Positions 1 through 10,726 of a stretch of 64,000 bases of DNA are shown piece by piece. Under the pieces are notes generated by a model that did no database searches, had not been told where the DNA came from, and saw nothing but the letters and a program-made list of their open reading frames with translations. Source of the DNA: Geodermatophilus sp. TF02-6 (GTDB taxonomy: Bacteria; Actinomycetota; Actinomycetes; Mycobacteriales; Geodermatophilaceae). A program made the position numbers and the translations under genes. Where the stretch lies: the NCBI RefSeq assembly GCF_003319115.1, contig NZ_QOHF01000024.1, positions 1 to 64,000 on the forward strand, read 5' to 3'. Positions within the stretch are counted from its first letter, which is position 1; every line of letters begins with the position of its first letter.

Positions 1-136
1 GCTTGCGCGGGTCGGGCACCGCGGCCAGGGCCTGCAGCAGGCTGATCGACTCGGGCGCCGACAGCGGCCGGGCCGGCACTCCGGCGGCGGTGGCGGCATC
101 GGCCAGGGCGGTCGGGGAAGATGAGCTCGCGGGCAC
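1..136 (-). mobile_element. ISAs1-like transposase, N-terminal fragment (runs off left edge)
   Basis: On the minus strand a frame starts at a GTG near 136 and runs off the window. It contains SISLLQALAAVPDPRK, which resembles the start of ISAs1-family (H-repeat-associated) DDE transposases, where a leucine-rich helix precedes a VPDPR motif. Just upstream the sequences CGGGCACGGGCC (129-140) and GGCCCGTGCCCG (187-198) form an inverted repeat, so the IS end probably lies near 190-205. Only about 45 codons are present, so activity cannot be judged. The family call rests on one short motif. Confidence 0.5.
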
Positions 137-205
137 GGGCCTTCTCGCTGGTGGTCAAGGATTTCGACACCCTCAGATCACCACACGGCCCGTGCCCGCC
201 CTAAC

Positions 206-350
206 ACCGCAGGTCAGCGACGCGCTTCACGACTTTGCCTCGACCCTGCGCTGGAAGGCGCTGAACCGCATCCGACTGTGTCCCCAGCGAATCGGCGCCA
301 TCGCCAAAGCGGCACTCGTCCTGACCAACGCCGAGCGACCAATCCGTTGA
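206..350 (+). pseudogene. Possible transposase C-terminal remnant
   Basis: The plus-strand frame ending at 350 reads as a basic segment with WKALNRIRLCPQRIGAIAKA and then a stop. Arg-rich RIG-IAKAALVL-like tails occur at the C-termini of some DDE transposases, and the IS fragment next door supports that reading. No complete domain is visible and no start codon is convincing. From 351 to 565 I see no gene. Confidence 0.25.
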
Positions 351-565
351 GAACACCTCACTGTGCGGGGGTCGAGCAGCGCTTGGTAGGCCGCCGCTGT
401 CGCTGCGGCACGCCGCACCACAGCCGCCGGGCCGGCGTCCCGCGGACGAGGCGACGCTGGTCCCGCTCTCCGCCCGGGTGCGACGGCCCGCCCCCGGGCG
501 CGGCGCCACCCTGCGCGGTGGGACTGATCATGAGACCTCGGGCCGCTGCCGGTAGGTTGGGGCCC

Positions 566-868
566 GTGACCGTCGTCGAGACCATCCTCGTCTACGCGGT
601 GGCCCCGCTGGCCGTGTTCCTACTGCTGGCGCTGCTGACCCTCGTCCCCGGGCGCCGGCGCAGGCCGCGGTACAAGCCGGGGCAGCCCTGGGACCACGAG
701 CCGGTCTGGTACGCGCCGCACGAGGCCGGCAGCGGCCACGACTCGGCGCACGCCGACGGGCACGGCGGCGCCCGTGCCCTCACCGCCGGGCACGGCGGCG
801 CCCACGCCCTCACCGCCGCGCCCCAGGCCACGGGCCGCCCCCACGGCGGCGCCCGCGGGACCTGGTGA
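566..868 (+). CDS. Small single-pass membrane protein, histidine-rich tail
   Basis: This encodes a 100-residue protein with one hydrophobic segment at about residues 4-27 (ILVYAVAPLAVFLLLALLTL). A basic stop-transfer stretch (GRRRRPRYK) and a motif PGQPWDHEPVWY follow. The C-terminal third is a low-complexity His/Gly/Ala region with an imperfect repeat GHGGARALTA / GHGGAHALTA. The GTG at 566 is chosen because it begins the membrane segment. The gene lies 48 bp upstream of the DUF5130 gene and is probably cotranscribed. I do not recognise a function. The His-rich tail might bind metal, but that is a guess. Confidence 0.7.
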   Translation: MTVVETILVYAVAPLAVFLLLALLTLVPGRRRRPRYKPGQPWDHEPVWYAPHEAGSGHDSAHADGHGGARALTAGHGGAHALTAAPQATGRPHGGARGTW

Positions 869-916
869 CCCGATGACCCCCGACCGCCCCACCGCAACCG
901 CCCCCGGAGGCCGGAG

Positions 917-1375
917 ATGACCGGTGCGCTGGAAGTCACGTCGCACGACACGGCGACCAGGGACACCGCCCCGACTCGCACCGACGAGTCCGTCCCCGAC
1001 TCGCTGTTCAGCTACCGCGAGCTGCTGCGCCTCGACGAGGCGCTGACCATGTCCTCCCGGGAGACCGGCCTGCGCTTCACCCTCTACATCGGTGACCTCG
1101 GCCCGCAGACCCGCGCCCGGGCCGAGGAGCTCTTCGGGCGCTCCGGCGGCGACCTGGCCGAGTCCGTGCTGCTCGCCGTCTCGCCCGGCCAGCGGGTCGT
1201 CGAGGTCGTCACCGGCGCCGCGGCGTCCCGCCGGCTACCCGATCGGGCCTGCGCGCTGGCCGTGCTGTCGATGACCAACTCCTTCGGCTCCGGCGACCTG
1301 GTGGGCGGCATCGTCAACGGCCTGCGCCAGCTGTCGGACCAGGCCGGTCACCCGCGCCACCTGCGCCCGCACTGA
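917..1375 (+). CDS. DUF5130 family protein
   Basis: The 152-residue protein begins with about 30 hydrophilic residues. A compact domain follows (LFSYRELLRLDEAL, then LYIGDLG, then ESVLLAVSPGQRVVEVVTG), which resembles DUF5130, a family related to TPM domains and confined to Actinobacteria. In Mycobacterium tuberculosis a similar gene (Rv2468c, from memory) lies beside pepN and Rv2466c, and the order here is the same. A ribosome-binding site (CCGGAG) lies just before the ATG. Function is unknown. The gene is convergent with pepN. Confidence 0.75.
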   Translation: MTGALEVTSHDTATRDTAPTRTDESVPDSLFSYRELLRLDEALTMSSRETGLRFTLYIGDLGPQTRARAEELFGRSGGDLAESVLLAVSPGQRVVEVVTGAAASRRLPDRACALAVLSMTNSFGSGDLVGGIVNGLRQLSDQAGHPRHLRPH

Positions 1376-1389
1376 ACGAGGACCCCCGC

Positions 1390-1500
1390 CGAGCTCCCCT
1401 CGCAGGCTCGGAGAGGCCCAGGAGGGGCCGTCCCGGTGGGACAAGGGGTGGCCCCCTGCAGGGTCCCACCGCGAGCCTGCGAGTGCTGGGGAGCAGGGGG
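1390..1500. repeat. Two copies of a dispersed GAGC(C/T)TGCGAG palindromic repeat
   Basis: The 130-bp gap between the converging DUF5130 and pepN genes holds CTCGCAGGCTCGG (about 1399-1411) and, in the opposite sense, GCGAGCCTGCGAGTG (1471-1485). Both sit among C/G runs. The same core recurs near 7000, 16650, 51990 and 52040, always close to stop codons, so it may act as a terminator or mark a repeat family of this genome. Confidence 0.6.
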
Positions 1501-1505
1501 TCCTC

Positions 1506-4055
<2,550 letters not shown>

Positions 4056-4209
4056 GCAGGGCAGCTTCCCACGCGGCCCCGACACCCCTCGGCAGGCCGC
4101 GGGAGCGGGCGACTCGCGGGGTGCGGGAACAACCGGTCCGCCGGCCGGCTTGGGGACCGGCAGAGACCTCCCCGGCGCGCCGCCGGGCTCGACGCGAGGA
4201 GCGACAGGC

Positions 4210-4875
4210 ATGACCGAGGCAGTGCAGAGCGCGCCCGTCACGGCACGCGTGGACTTCTGGTTCGACCCGTTGTGCCCGTGGGCGTGGCTGACCAGCCGCT
4301 GGGTCCTGGAGGCGGCCAAGGTCCGCGACATCGACCTGCACTGGCACGTCATGTCCCTGGCGGTGCTCAACCGCGGGCGCGACCTGCCGGAGGACTACCA
4401 GGCGATGATGGAGCAGGCGATCGGCCCGGTGCGGGTGGCGATCGCCGCGGCGCAGCAGCACGGCGAGGAGGTCCTCGGCGACCTCTACACGGCCATGGGG
4501 ACGCTGCGCCACCACGAGGGCAAGGAGCTCGACGAGATCGTCGTCCCGGCGCTCGAGCGGGTCGGCCTGCCGACGTCGCTGGCCGAGGCCGCCACCTCCA
4601 CCGAGTACGACGAGGCCCTGGAGAAGAGCCACCACGAGGGCATGGACCCGGTCGGCGACGACGTCGGCACCCCCGTCGTGCACATCGACGGCGTGGCGTT
4701 CTTCGGCCCGGTGATCAGCAAGGTGCCCACCGGGGAGGACGCCGGCCGGGCCTTCGACGGCGCGGTCCTGCTGGCCAACCTGCCCGACTTCTGGGAGCTC
4801 AAGCGGACCCGGCTCTCCGGCCCCGATATGGACTCCGTGCCGGCCGACACGCTGGAGCTGACGAGCCGCCGGTGA
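4210..4875 (+). CDS. DsbA-fold oxidoreductase of the Rv2466c (mycoredoxin-2-like) type
   Basis: This 221-residue thioredoxin/DsbA-fold protein begins [13 protein letters not shown] after about 13 residues. The inserted helical domain and the cis-Pro region (GTPVVHIDG) match the Rv2466c family. Rv2466c is a mycothiol-linked reductase in M. tuberculosis that activates thienopyrimidine prodrugs. The active-site motif here is C22-P-W-A25: the nucleophilic Cys is kept, but the resolving Cys of a CPWC motif is Ala, which would force a monothiol mechanism. It sits divergently from pepN and near rpiB, the same neighbourhood as in M. tuberculosis. The ATG follows a purine-rich GAGGAGCGACAGG. Confidence 0.85.
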   Translation: MTEAVQSAPVTARVDFWFDPLCPWAWLTSRWVLEAAKVRDIDLHWHVMSLAVLNRGRDLPEDYQAMMEQAIGPVRVAIAAAQQHGEEVLGDLYTAMGTLRHHEGKELDEIVVPALERVGLPTSLAEAATSTEYDEALEKSHHEGMDPVGDDVGTPVVHIDGVAFFGPVISKVPTGEDAGRAFDGAVLLANLPDFWELKRTRLSGPDMDSVPADTLELTSRR

Positions 4876-4883
4876 CCCCACTG

Positions 4884-4920
4884 GAGTGCGACGGCGCAGG
4901 AAACCTGCGCTGTCGCACTC
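4884..4920 (+). terminator. Strong hairpin after the DsbA-like gene
   Basis: GAGTGCGACGGCGCAGG (4884-4900) pairs with CCTGCGCTGTCGCACTC (4904-4920) around an AAA loop. That is 17 pairs with one G-U. It lies 9 bp after the stop codon and 30 bp before the SDR start, so it probably ends transcription of the upstream gene. There is no U-tract, as is common in actinobacteria. Confidence 0.75.
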
Positions 4921-4949
4921 CGCTCGGGCGGCCCTGGCATGCTGACGCG

Positions 4950-5705
4950 GTGCCGCACCCCGTCCGCCAGCGCATCCTGATCACCGGCGCCAGCTCCGGC
5001 CTCGGCGAGGGCATGGCCCGCCGGTTCGCCGCGATGGGCCGCGACCTCGCACTCGCCGCCCGCCGCACCGACCGGCTCGAGGCGCTGCGCGACGAGCTGC
5101 TCGCCGCGCACCCCCGCATCCGGGTGGCCACGGCCGCCCTCGACGTCGACGACGCCTCCGCGGTGGAGAAGACCGTGCCCGAGCTGGTCGACGAGCTGGG
5201 CGGGATCGACCGGTTCGTCGCCAACGCCGGCATCGGCAAGGGCGCCCCGGTGGGCACCGGCGCGGCCTGGGCGAACCGGGCCACGCTGTTCACCAACGTG
5301 CTGGGCACCCACGCCCAGTGCGAGGCGGCGCTGGAGCTTTTCCGCGCCCAGGGCGCCGGCCACCTCGTGGTCGTCTCCTCGGTCGCCTCGATCCGCGGCA
5401 TGCGCGGCAGCCGGACCGCGTACGGCGCCAGCAAGGCCGCCCTCAACGCGCTGGCCGAGGGGATCCGCTCCGACGTCCTGGGCGCCGGCATCCGGGTCAC
5501 CACGGTGCTGCCCGGCTACATCGCCACCGAGGTCAACGCCGGCCGCCGCGGCCCGTTCACCGTCGGCCTGGACACCGGCGTCGACGCCCTCACCGCGGCG
5601 ATCGAGCGGGAGCCGGTGCGCGCCTGCGTCCCCGAGTGGCCGTGGCGGCCGGTCGCGGCGGCGCTGCGGGTGCTGCCGCTGCCCGTCGTCCGCCGGCTCA
5701 CCTGA
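4950..5705 (+). CDS. Short-chain dehydrogenase/reductase
   Basis: The 251-residue classical SDR has the cofactor motif TGASSGLGEG at about residues 10-19, NAG at about 91-93, the catalytic Ser in VVSSVAS, and YGASK (Tyr-x-x-x-Lys). An Arg-rich ARRTDRLEAL stretch after the second strand suggests NADP(H) preference. Substrate cannot be read from the sequence. The GTG at 4950 places the Rossmann fold close to the N-terminus, as usual. A strong hairpin separates it from the gene upstream. Confidence 0.9.
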   Translation: MPHPVRQRILITGASSGLGEGMARRFAAMGRDLALAARRTDRLEALRDELLAAHPRIRVATAALDVDDASAVEKTVPELVDELGGIDRFVANAGIGKGAPVGTGAAWANRATLFTNVLGTHAQCEAALELFRAQGAGHLVVVSSVASIRGMRGSRTAYGASKAALNALAEGIRSDVLGAGIRVTTVLPGYIATEVNAGRRGPFTVGLDTGVDALTAAIEREPVRACVPEWPWRPVAAALRVLPLPVVRRLT

Positions 5706-5785
5706 GCGCCGGGGCGGGTGGGCCAGCAGCCCGATCTCCGCCCCGCCGATACGCAGCAGCGCCCAGTCGCCGTCGCGGCTGCGGT
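5706..5785 (-). pseudogene. Possible glyoxalase/VOC fragment
   Basis: In the gap between the SDR and the DUF429 gene, the minus strand reads VHRSRDGDWALLRIGGAEI and then GLLAHPP. This resembles a single strand pair of a vicinal-oxygen-chelate (glyoxalase) domain, with no start and no remainder of the fold. It may be the relic of a deleted gene. The evidence is one short stretch of plausible protein sequence, so confidence is low. Confidence 0.2.
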
Positions 5786-5791
5786 GAACCC

Positions 5792-6457
5792 TCACCAGGC
5801 GATGCGCATCGGGCGGCCGCGGGCGTCGGTCGCCCCGTCCCCGACGCACTCGGCGGTGCCGTCGGCGACCCGCCGCGCCGACCAGGCGGCCGCGCAGGCG
5901 TCGAGGGCGTCGACCGTCGGGACGCCGGCCGGCGCGGCGGCCAGCGCGTCGAGCACGTCCATCACCGGCACCAGTGCCCGCACCCGCTGCGCCAGCCCGC
6001 GGGCGGTGGCCTTGCGGTCGCGCACCCGCTCGTCCAGCGCGCGGAAGGCCAGCTCCGGGTGCACCTCGACCACGGAGCCGGCCGGCGGGTCGCCGAGGGC
6101 GTCGTCGAGGGAGCGGATCGCCGGCACCAGGTGCCACGCCTGCACCGACAGGGCCTTCCCGGAGGCGGCCCGGGAGACCCGGCAGGCCTCGGTGTGGTCG
6201 CGCGCCCCCAGCACGGCGCGCAGCGGAGCCGGGAACACCGAGCTGCCCGCGCGGCCCAGGCGGCGCCGCGCGGCGGCGTCGCAGGCCCGCGGGCCGTCGT
6301 CCGGGAGGCCGATCGGCATGTCGACGCCGACCGCCGCGACGTCCGGCACGGCCAGGACGGCGGCCGCGTCGGCCAGCGCGAGCAGCTCCACCGTGCGGCC
6401 CTCGAGCCGCGCGCCCACCCAGCCGCCGCGGACGCCGTCGACTCCCAGCACCGCCAC
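5792..6457 (-). CDS. DUF429 family protein (predicted RNase H-like nuclease)
   Basis: The protein has 221 residues. It opens with VLGVDGVRGGWVGARL and has GVDMPIGLP, FPAPLRAVLG, VEVHPELAF and VDALDACAAAWSA. These are the characteristic blocks of DUF429, predicted to be an RNase H-like fold with acidic catalytic residues. Biological role is not established. The GTG at 6457 gives the canonical N-terminus. It is divergent from rpiB with only 26 bp between the starts, so the two promoters must overlap. Confidence 0.85.
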   Translation of the reverse strand: MAVLGVDGVRGGWVGARLEGRTVELLALADAAAVLAVPDVAAVGVDMPIGLPDDGPRACDAAARRRLGRAGSSVFPAPLRAVLGARDHTEACRVSRAASGKALSVQAWHLVPAIRSLDDALGDPPAGSVVEVHPELAFRALDERVRDRKATARGLAQRVRALVPVMDVLDALAAAPAGVPTVDALDACAAAWSARRVADGTAECVGDGATDARGRPMRIAW

Positions 6458-6483
6458 CGCCGCAGCCTGACAGACTCCCCGCC

Positions 6484-6963
6484 ATGCGCGTCTTCGTCGG
6501 CACCGACCACGCGGGCCTGGAGTTCAAGGAACACCTGAAGAGGGCACTGGCCGACGCCGGCCACGAGCCGGTCGACTGCGGGGCGTACGAGTACGACCCC
6601 GAGGACGACTACCCGCCGTTCTGCTTCGAGGTCGGTGAGCGCACGGTCACCGAGCCGGGCAGCCTCGGCGTGGTCATCGGCGGCTCGGGCAACGGCGAGC
6701 AGATCGCGGCCAACAAGGTCCCCGGGGTGCGCGCCGCCCTGGTGTGGAACCGGGAGACCGCCGAGCTGGCCCGCCAGCACAACGACGCCAACGTCGTCTC
6801 CGTCGGCGCCCGCCAGCACAGCGTCGAGGAGGCCACCGAGCTGGTGCTGACCTTCCTCGCCACGCCGTTCAGCGAGGAGGAGCGGCACGCGCGACGGATC
6901 GGGCTGATCACCGACTACGAGCAGAACCGGCACCGTCCCGCCGGCGGGTTGCCCACCAGGTGA
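6484..6963 (+). CDS. rpiB: Ribose-5-phosphate isomerase B
   Basis: This 159-residue protein of the RpiB/LacAB family interconverts ribose-5-phosphate and ribulose-5-phosphate in the non-oxidative pentose phosphate pathway. It starts MRVFVGTDHAG-LEFK and carries the phosphate/anion-hole loop VIGGSGNGEQIAANK. The position held by the catalytic Cys in some homologues is Ser (GSGNGE), as in mycobacterial RpiB. HNDANVVSVGAR is also typical. Length and start are normal. It belongs to the pepN / Rv2466c-like cluster conserved with M. tuberculosis (Rv2465c). Confidence 0.95.
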   Translation: MRVFVGTDHAGLEFKEHLKRALADAGHEPVDCGAYEYDPEDDYPPFCFEVGERTVTEPGSLGVVIGGSGNGEQIAANKVPGVRAALVWNRETAELARQHNDANVVSVGARQHSVEEATELVLTFLATPFSEEERHARRIGLITDYEQNRHRPAGGLPTR

Positions 6964-6989
6964 CGCCGTGGAACGGCCCCGTCCGGAGG

Positions 6990-7015
6990 CTCACCACGAG
7001 CTTGCGGGTGGTGAG
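6990..7015. terminator. Bidirectional hairpin between convergent rpiB and the Eis-like gene
   Basis: CTCACCAC (6990-6997) pairs with GTGGTGAG (7008-7015), with GTCC/GGAC as a possible outer stem. The loop contains CGAGCTTGCGGG, the core of the dispersed repeat seen elsewhere in the window. The hairpin lies between two stop codons facing each other. Confidence 0.6.
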
Positions 7016-7030
7016 AGGGACGAGGTCCTC

Positions 7031-8272
7031 TCAGAACTCGTCCGGGCACCAGGGGGTGACCGGCCAGCGGAACGCCGTCCCGGCCTGGGTGACCGCGCCC
7101 GGGCTGACCTCGCTCACCCGGCCGGCCGCCTGCAGCGTGGCCAGCGACACCCCGCCCAGGTAGGCCGCGGCCAGCGCCTCGACGTCGAGCACCAGGTCCG
7201 GGTCGGCGTCGGTGCGTGCGCAGAAGGCCCCGGCCGGGTGCCCGCGCAGCCACCAGCGCCCGTCGTTCCACGGGCAGAAGCGGTCGCGCACCTCGAGCAC
7301 CAGGTCGATCGGCGCCGGGTAGCGGCGGGCGGCCAGGGCGCGGCCGACGTCGACCAGCCGCACCCACAGCGCGTCCACCGGCCGGGAGTGCAGGGCCCGG
7401 GGGTCGGCCAGCAGGTGGCGCAGCGGGTCGTCCGCCGAGGCGTCCGGCGCCCGCACCGTGCGCACCAGGTCGATGGAGAGCAGGAACCGCCACAGCGCGG
7501 CGTACGCGGACGTCGTCGTGCTCCGGACCTCCTCGACGGTCAGCGTCGCGTCGGTCTCGCCGTCCTCGGTCCAGGCGGCCTTGACCCGGTAGGCGGCGTA
7601 CCCGGTGACCGTGCCGTCGGGCTCGGTGTGCAGCAGGTACCGCCGCTCGGTGGCGCCCCGGCGCTCCCCGGGGTCGTCACGCAGGTCGCGGGCCCACCAC
7701 CGGTCGTCCCGGGCCATGTTCCCCGGCACCCAGCGGCGCACCCGCTCGTGCAGGTCGGGCGCGGCGGCGCGGTAGTCGTCGACGGACACCAGGTCGACCC
7801 GGCCGGTGCCCGGGTCGACGTCCGGGCGCAGCCGCAGCCGGGCCACGTCGCCGGAGAGGTTGCCCCGCCAGGTCGCCGGCGCGTAGCCGAAGCGGCCGTA
7901 GATGGACGACTCCGACGCCCACAGGGCCGCCACCGGCTCGCGCTGCTGCTCGCGCAGCTCGGTGAGCTGGCGCCGCATCACCGCCGTCAGCACGCCGCGC
8001 CGGCGGTGGGTGGGGGAGACGCTCACCCAGGTCACCCCGGCGCAGCCCACGACGGCGCCCGGGACGGTGAGCTGCCGGCTGTAGACGCCGGCGGTGGCGA
8101 CCACCCGCGCGCCGTCCCACAGGGCCAGGGTGCGGTCCAGCTCGACGTGCGGGGGAGGGGCGTCGGTGAAGGAGGCGGGCGGCTCCTCGGCGAAGGCGGA
8201 GAAGAGGGCCCGGCTGAAGGTCGGCCACTCCTCCGGTGCGACGGGGCGGAGCCGGTCGGCGAGATCGGTCAC
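7031..8272 (-). CDS. Eis-family GNAT N-acetyltransferase
   Basis: The protein has 413 residues with the tripartite Eis architecture. An N-terminal GNAT domain carries the acetyl-CoA loop (VSVSPTHRRRGVLTAVMRR at about residues 85-103), a second GNAT-like region follows, and an SCP2-like C-terminal domain ends in FRWPVTPWCPDEF. A free terminal carboxylate in the active site is known for Eis. The family acetylates amines of aminoglycosides, peptides and other substrates; the substrate here is unknown. It diverges from a MarR gene across 67 bp, which makes that regulator a natural candidate to control it. Confidence 0.88.
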   Translation of the reverse strand: MTDLADRLRPVAPEEWPTFSRALFSAFAEEPPASFTDAPPPHVELDRTLALWDGARVVATAGVYSRQLTVPGAVVGCAGVTWVSVSPTHRRRGVLTAVMRRQLTELREQQREPVAALWASESSIYGRFGYAPATWRGNLSGDVARLRLRPDVDPGTGRVDLVSVDDYRAAAPDLHERVRRWVPGNMARDDRWWARDLRDDPGERRGATERRYLLHTEPDGTVTGYAAYRVKAAWTEDGETDATLTVEEVRSTTTSAYAALWRFLLSIDLVRTVRAPDASADDPLRHLLADPRALHSRPVDALWVRLVDVGRALAARRYPAPIDLVLEVRDRFCPWNDGRWWLRGHPAGAFCARTDADPDLVLDVEALAAAYLGGVSLATLQAAGRVSEVSPGAVTQAGTAFRWPVTPWCPDEF

Positions 8273-8339
8273 CGGAGCTGTCTACCGGGGCGCCGCGCCG
8301 CAGCGCGACCGGGCCGGGGACGGCGTCCCGGCTGCCACC

Positions 8340-8777
8340 ATGCCGCACGTGGACGAGCAGCGGCCGATCGGCTGGTGGGTCAAGCGGCTGGACACGCTGC
8401 TCGAGGAGGTCGTCGACCGGGTGGTCGCCCCCGAGGGCCTCACCCGCCGGCACTGGCAGGCGTTGCACGCACTGGCCGGCGGCCAGGAGGACCGGGCCGC
8501 CCTGCGCACCGCGTTGGCCGACTTCTCCGCCGCAGACGCGGTCGACGCGGTCGTCTCCGACCTCGCCGGTCGCGGCTGGGTCGAGCCGGGCGACGGCGAC
8601 CGCGTGCGGCTCACAGCCGATGGGCGCAGCGCGCACGACCGGATCGCCGTCACGGTCACCCGGGTGCGCCGGCACCTCGCCGACGGGCTCTCCGCCTCCG
8701 AGTACGAGCGCACCATCCTGGTGCTGCGCCGGATGGTCGAGAACGTCTCCCGGGCCCTGGACCGCACGGAGCGGTGA
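8340..8777 (+). CDS. MarR-family transcriptional regulator
   Basis: The 145-residue winged-helix protein has a helical N-terminus (IGWWVKRLDTLLEEVVDRVV), a recognition region (LTRRHWQALHALAGG), the wing (GWVEPGDGDRVRLTADG) and a C-terminal dimerisation helix (LVLRRMVENVSRAL). MarR proteins usually repress a divergent neighbour and release DNA on binding a small ligand. The neighbour here is the Eis-like acetyltransferase. The ATG at 8340 gives the standard length. Confidence 0.85.
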   Translation: MPHVDEQRPIGWWVKRLDTLLEEVVDRVVAPEGLTRRHWQALHALAGGQEDRAALRTALADFSAADAVDAVVSDLAGRGWVEPGDGDRVRLTADGRSAHDRIAVTVTRVRRHLADGLSASEYERTILVLRRMVENVSRALDRTER

Positions 8778-8986
8778 ACCGGGCCGCCCGGACGGTCTCG
8801 CCGCATCGCCCGCTGTCGGCTGGTCACCACGGGTGAGCCCACGCCGTCCGCGGCGGGGGCGTGGCCACGGCAGCCAGCGTTGCGCTCCCGGCGCCCCGTC
8901 CGGTGGCCTCGCTAGGGTCGCGGGGACCGAGCGCGCCGACGTCGTCGTGCCACCGCGCGACCGCGCGCCCGGCGGAGGAGGGAGCC

Positions 8987-10639
8987 GTGCGCACCACGGG
9001 GGTGCCGTTCGTCCTGACGGCGGTCGTGCTCACCGCCGGCTGCAGTCTGACCTCGGGTGGCGCCGGGGCCGACGAGGCCGCGCAGGTGGCGACCTCGGCT
9101 CCCGACGCCCGGCTCACCCTGGTCGCCGACGCCGACCCCGTCGCCTCCGCGGCGTCGACCAGCCGGGCGCTGTTCGACTCCGCCGAGGTCGCGGTCGTGG
9201 CGCGCGACGGGGACGCGGCCGGCACGCTGCTGGGCGCCTCGGCCGCCACGGGGCTCGGCGTCCCGCTGCTGCTCGAGCCGGCCGGGAGCGGCACCGCCGA
9301 CGCCCTCACCGCGGAGCTCGACCGGCTGGGGACGACGACGGTGCTCACCGTCGGCGACGCCGACGAGGCCGGCCTCGGCGACGGCGACCTCGAGGTGGTC
9401 GCCGTCCCCGCCGCGCCGGACGCCGTCGCCGAGGCCACCGGGCTCGACCTGGACCGGGTGCAGCAGGTCGACGACGGCGCGGCGCCGGCCGCGGTCGCCG
9501 GACTGGACCCCGACCAGCCCGCCGCGCTGGTGCCCGCGGGCGCCGGGTCGGCGCCGGCCGAGGGCGACGTGCAGCAGCTGCCCGCCGTCGAGCGGGCCGA
9601 CCCCCTCGACGAGACGCTGGTCATGTCCACCGGGACGCCGGAGGCCCTGGCCGGCATCGCCACCGCCCGCGCGGCCGGTGCGCGGGTGCAGCTCACCGAC
9701 GGGGTGACCGACCCGCGGGGCTCGACCGACGTGGTCACGCTGCTCGGTGAGGCGAAGCCGGCCACGGTCGTCGCCCTGGGCGCCGGGTTCGCCGCCGAGA
9801 ACGGCCTGGACTGGGAGCTCGACACCGCCGCCACGGGCACGCAGCTGCCCGGAGGCGGGCAGCTGCTGTTCCCCAGCCACTTCTTCGTGGCCCTCTACGG
9901 CTCGCCGGGCACCGGCGCCCTCGGCGTCCTGGGCGAGCAGGACGCACCGGCCGCGGTCGAGCGGGCCCGCGCGCACGCCGCGCCGTACGAGTCGCTGGTG
10001 ACCGACGCGACCGTCGTCCCGGCCTTCGAGATCATCGCCACCGTGGCCTCGGCGGCCCCCGGGCCCGACGGCAACTACTCCACCGAGCTGTCGGTCGACG
10101 AGCTGCGGCCGTGGGTGGAGGCGGCCGGGCAGGCCGGGCTCTACGTCGTCCTCGACCTGCAGCCCGGGCGCACCGACTTCCTCACCCAGGCCCAGCTGTA
10201 CCAACCGCTGCTGGAGCTGCCGTACGTGGGGCTGGCCCTCGACCCCGAGTGGCGGTTGGCGCCCGACCAGGTGCACCTCGCCCAGATCGGGTCGGTGTCG
10301 ATCGACGAGGTCAACCGCGTGGTCACCTGGCTGGCCGACCTCACCCGCGCCAACCGGCTGCCGCAGAAGCTGCTGGTGCTGCACCAGTTCCAGGTGCGGA
10401 TGATCCCCGACCGCGAACGCCTGGACACCTCCCGCGACGAGCTGGCGATCATGGTCCACGCCGACGGCCAGGGCACCCAGCCCATGAAGCAGGACACCTG
10501 GCGGGTGCTGCACCAGACCGGGCCGGAGTCGCTGTACTGGGGGTGGAAGAACTTCTACGACGAGGACTCCCCGATGCTCACCCCGGAGCAGACGATCGCC
10601 GAGGTCCAGCCGCGGCCCGAGCTGGTGACCTACCAGTAG
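8987..10639 (+). CDS. Secreted lipoprotein of unknown function
   Basis: This 550-residue protein starts at a GTG with a good ribosome-binding site (GGAGGAGGGA). A short signal peptide ends in a lipobox (VLTAG-C) at about residues 14-19, so it should be acylated and anchored outside the membrane. The first half is a set of alpha/beta segments (for example TTVLTVGDADEAGL and STGTPEALAGIATARAAG) that look like repeated Rossmann-like or cell-wall-binding modules. The second half (WVEAAGQAGLYVVLDLQPG, YVGLALDPEWRL, LLVLHQFQVRM) looks like a TIM-barrel, perhaps a glycoside-hydrolase-type fold. Catalytic residues cannot be assigned. Confidence 0.75.
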   Translation: MRTTGVPFVLTAVVLTAGCSLTSGGAGADEAAQVATSAPDARLTLVADADPVASAASTSRALFDSAEVAVVARDGDAAGTLLGASAATGLGVPLLLEPAGSGTADALTAELDRLGTTTVLTVGDADEAGLGDGDLEVVAVPAAPDAVAEATGLDLDRVQQVDDGAAPAAVAGLDPDQPAALVPAGAGSAPAEGDVQQLPAVERADPLDETLVMSTGTPEALAGIATARAAGARVQLTDGVTDPRGSTDVVTLLGEAKPATVVALGAGFAAENGLDWELDTAATGTQLPGGGQLLFPSHFFVALYGSPGTGALGVLGEQDAPAAVERARAHAAPYESLVTDATVVPAFEIIATVASAAPGPDGNYSTELSVDELRPWVEAAGQAGLYVVLDLQPGRTDFLTQAQLYQPLLELPYVGLALDPEWRLAPDQVHLAQIGSVSIDEVNRVVTWLADLTRANRLPQKLLVLHQFQVRMIPDRERLDTSRDELAIMVHADGQGTQPMKQDTWRVLHQTGPESLYWGWKNFYDEDSPMLTPEQTIAEVQPRPELVTYQ

Positions 10640-10726
10640 TCGCGCCGTCCCCCGGACGGGGTCCGGTCCTGCCGTTTGGTCGGTGCCCTGTGGTGAGCTG
10701 ACGCCCCGTCCCGGAGGAGGCCTCTC

